A stretch of DNA of 6,603 nt from Lysobacterales bacterium (GTDB lineage: Bacteria; Pseudomonadota; Gammaproteobacteria; Xanthomonadales; SZUA-5). The stretch lies in contig JANJUH010000485.1 of the NCBI GenBank assembly GCA_024710675.1, positions 1-6,603 on the forward strand, given 5' to 3'. How positions within the stretch are numbered: position 1 is the first letter of the stretch; every line of letters begins with the position of its first letter. Shown one piece after another: positions 4,670 to 6,603 of this stretch. A program made the translations under genes and the position numbers. Under the pieces are notes generated by a model, which did no database searches, was not told the DNA's origin, and saw only the letters and a list, made by a program, of their open reading frames with translations.

Positions 4670-6603
4670 CTAGGGCAGGCCGCCGAGTGCTTCCAGGGCC
4701 GCGTCCAGCAGGGCGTCCCGTGGCTGCAAGGCCTGAACGCGCGCACGCGCAGCCTCGAGGCGTTCCGGCGTCGGTGCGGCCCGAGCGAGCCCCAGTGCCG
4801 CATGGGCCCTGACTGCGGCGGGCGCCTCGAGGCGCTCGAGGCAGGCCTGGCCGGCGACCAGCGTGCCGCGATCGCTTCCACCCCTCGCCTGGGCCAACAG
4901 GAACTCGCGGCGACAGTTCAGTAGCTCGCTGCTGCTCTTGTTGGCCTCGGCGGGGGCCAGCGCCGTGAGTTCGGGTTCGGCATCGATGCCCAGCAACAGT
5001 GCCAGCTCCAGGGTGTCGAGACGGACCTGCAAAGTCATCGGGTGGGCATCGCCACTCCAGGAGGCATGAATGGTTGCAGCCTCGCGCAGCGCCGCGAGGG
5101 CTTCTGTCCCACGACCGAGGCGCCGTAGGGCCAGACCCATGTTCGCCATCGGTGCCGCGACCTGAACATTGTCGACCCCGAAAAAAGCGCGCTGCATTGC
5201 GATCGCTTCGCGGTAGAGCCGGATTGCCCCCGTGAGGTCTCCCTGGCGGAAGGCAATGGTTGCGAGGTTCCCCAGGCCCACGGCCACCGCGGTATGGCCC
5301 GCGCCATGCAGACGCTTCTGGGTCTCGAGTGCCATCTCGTAGCGGGCGCGGGCACCGGCAAGGTCGCCGCGGTTGTAGGCCACCGAGCCCAGAAGGCCTT
5401 GCAGGCTGGCCTGTCGCGAGAGATCAGGGGACGGCAAGGTGGCATCGAGTGCCAGCGCCTCGCTGGCAGCGGCCTCAGCGGCATCGCTCTGGCCGAGGTT
5501 GATCAGCGGCGTGGCCAGCCGCTGCAAGGCAACGATCAAAGCGTCGCGGGCGTCATGGCTGGAGTCCTGCCGCAACAGGGCGATGCTCTCGCGCAGTCTG
5601 CCAGCGCTGTCCTCGTGGCGACCCTGGAAGGCATGCACCCAACCGAGGTCCGAGAGCAGCATCGCCCGACGTACACCCAGATCGCTGCTGGCCAGGGCCT
5701 CGACCAACATCGCCTCGGCCTCGTCGTAAAGCCCAAGGCTGCGGTAGGTGTCGGCCATCACCGACTGCAGGCGCGCCCGCAACAAGGGATCGTCGCCCAA
5801 CTCGTTGGCGATGCGCTCGCGACCCCGGTCGAGGAGTTCACGGGCACTGACCTCGGCACCCCGCGAACTCGCCGGATTGGTTGCCCTGAAGATGTCGGCG
5901 AGGAAGGTGCCCAGGCGCTCCGCGCGTGCCGCCTCGAGCAGGGCGGCGTCGCGTTGCTGGCGTGCTTCCATGCCTTGCCAGAGAGCGACGCCGGAGCCCG
6001 TCAGCAGGCTCGCCAGCGCGAGCAGGGCCATGCCGGCCGCCAGGCGGTGGCGGCGCGCCCAGCGCCACGGGCGCTCGAGCGCGCCCGCGACCCGCGTCTG
6101 TACCGGGCGATCGTCGAGCACGCGTTGCAGTTCGTCGGCGAAAGCCTCCATGGCGGGATAGCGCGCCTGTGGATCCGTTTGCAGAGCGTGCGCCAGCACG
6201 GCTTCGAGATCGCGCATCCGATGGGCGGCCAGCGCGGCCTGCCGTCCGGAGATCGCGATGGCCCGGCGCAGGGGCATCGCCTCGCAGCTCATGATCCGCT
6301 GCTGCAGGGTCCCTTGCGCGCCCTCGCCATCCGGATCGTGCGGATGGCGGCCGCTGAGCAACTCGTAGATCACCACCGCGAGCGCGTAGATGTCGGTGGC
6401 CGTGGTGGCGACTTCGCCCGCGAGTTGCTCGGGTGCGGCATAGCGTGGTGTGAAGAAGCGCGCCGAGGTCAGCGCTGGGTCACTGTCGGTAACGTCCAGT
6501 AATGTGGCCACGCCGAAATCGAGCAACTTCAGCTGGCCCTGGTCGTCGACCAGGATGTTGGCCGGCTTTAGGTCGCGATGGAGCACGGCACGGGCGTGCG
6601 CGT
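4670..6603 (-). CDS. Membrane-bound Hanks-type serine/threonine protein kinase with TPR domain, N-terminus beyond window
   Basis: This phosphorylates Ser/Thr on target proteins. The frame is open to the right edge (AHARA precedes VLHRDLKP), so the Gly-rich loop, ATP-binding Lys and alpha-C Glu lie outside; the GTG at 6586 is not a start. Counting from that Val: catalytic loop HRDLKPAN (3-10, catalytic Asp5, Asn10), DFG (23-25), TPRYAAPEQ (46-54), the structural Asp in TDIYALA (64-70), and the kinase end near 158. All catalytic residues in view are intact. A basic stretch WRWARRHR (174-181) precedes one membrane segment (182-203), so the kinase should be cytoplasmic and the rest periplasmic. 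A helix (205-225) leads to FLADIFRATNP and about six TPR-like units (about 269-510), then a degenerate helical tail. This architecture is frequent in Xanthomonadales. It is convergent with the secreted pair, with 47 bases between stops. Substrates are unknown. Confidence 0.93.
   Translation of the reverse strand, partial: AHARAVLHRDLKPANILVDDQGQLKLLDFGVATLLDVTDSDPALTSARFFTPRYAAPEQLAGEVATTATDIYALAVVIYELLSGRHPHDPDGEGAQGTLQQRIMSCEAMPLRRAIAISGRQAALAAHRMRDLEAVLAHALQTDPQARYPAMEAFADELQRVLDDRPVQTRVAGALERPWRWARRHRLAAGMALLALASLLTGSGVALWQGMEARQQRDAALLEAARAERLGTFLADIFRATNPASSRGAEVSARELLDRGRERIANELGDDPLLRARLQSVMADTYRSLGLYDEAEAMLVEALASSDLGVRRAMLLSDLGWVHAFQGRHEDSAGRLRESIALLRQDSSHDARDALIVALQRLATPLINLGQSDAAEAAASEALALDATLPSPDLSRQASLQGLLGSVAYNRGDLAGARARYEMALETQKRLHGAGHTAVAVGLGNLATIAFRQGDLTGAIRLYREAIAMQRAFFGVDNVQVAAPMANMGLALRRLGRGTEALAALREAATIHASWSGDAHPMTLQVRLDTLELALLLGIDAEPELTALAPAEANKSSSELLNCRREFLLAQARGGSDRGTLVAGQACLERLEAPAAVRAHAALGLARAAPTPERLEAARARVQALQPRDALLDAALEALGGLP

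Noticed and set aside
5294..6502. A 402-residue plus-strand open frame opposite the kinase
   Set aside because: It is an antisense shadow; the minus-strand frame holds the kinase motifs and TPR periodicity.
6584..6586. GTG at 6586 (minus strand) as the start of the kinase
   Set aside because: It lies directly before the catalytic HRD motif; the frame continues upstream to the window edge with residues that fit a kinase, so the N-lobe is simply outside the window.

Overview
The window is GC-rich, densely coding bacterial chromosome. Three things point to a gammaproteobacterium, most likely of the Xanthomonadales/Lysobacterales (Rhodanobacteraceae-like): UvrB is close to the E. coli protein, there are GTAG-headed REP-type palindromes after uvrB, and one secreted protein ends in the short motif LFADGFDS, which I associate from memory with that order. 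The lineage is an inference; there is no rRNA or other taxonomic marker here.

Layout, left to right. Positions 1-1962 (+) hold uvrB, the damage-recognition helicase of nucleotide excision repair, cut by the left edge so that about 31 N-terminal residues are missing. Positions 1963-2399 are noncoding and hold two kinds of hairpin repeat, two copies of each. Positions 2400-3200 (+) encode an unrecognised membrane protein with an acidic soluble N-terminal half and three or four C-terminal membrane segments. Positions 3286-4059 (+) and 4056-4622 (+) encode two secreted proteins whose genes overlap by ATGA: a small parallel beta-helix protein and a small protein built from WSENxGWI repeats with three Cys-x5-Cys pairs. 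Converging on them from the right, 4670-6603 (-), is a Hanks-type serine/threonine kinase with one membrane segment and a long TPR region. Its N-lobe lies beyond the right edge.

uvrB and the kinase are familiar families. The least explained part is 2400-4622: an orphan membrane protein followed by a translationally coupled, probably envelope-exposed or secreted pair. The kinase is convergent and shares no visible regulatory element with the pair, so any functional link is speculation. I see no tRNA, rRNA, CRISPR array, insertion sequence or convincing intrinsic terminator.
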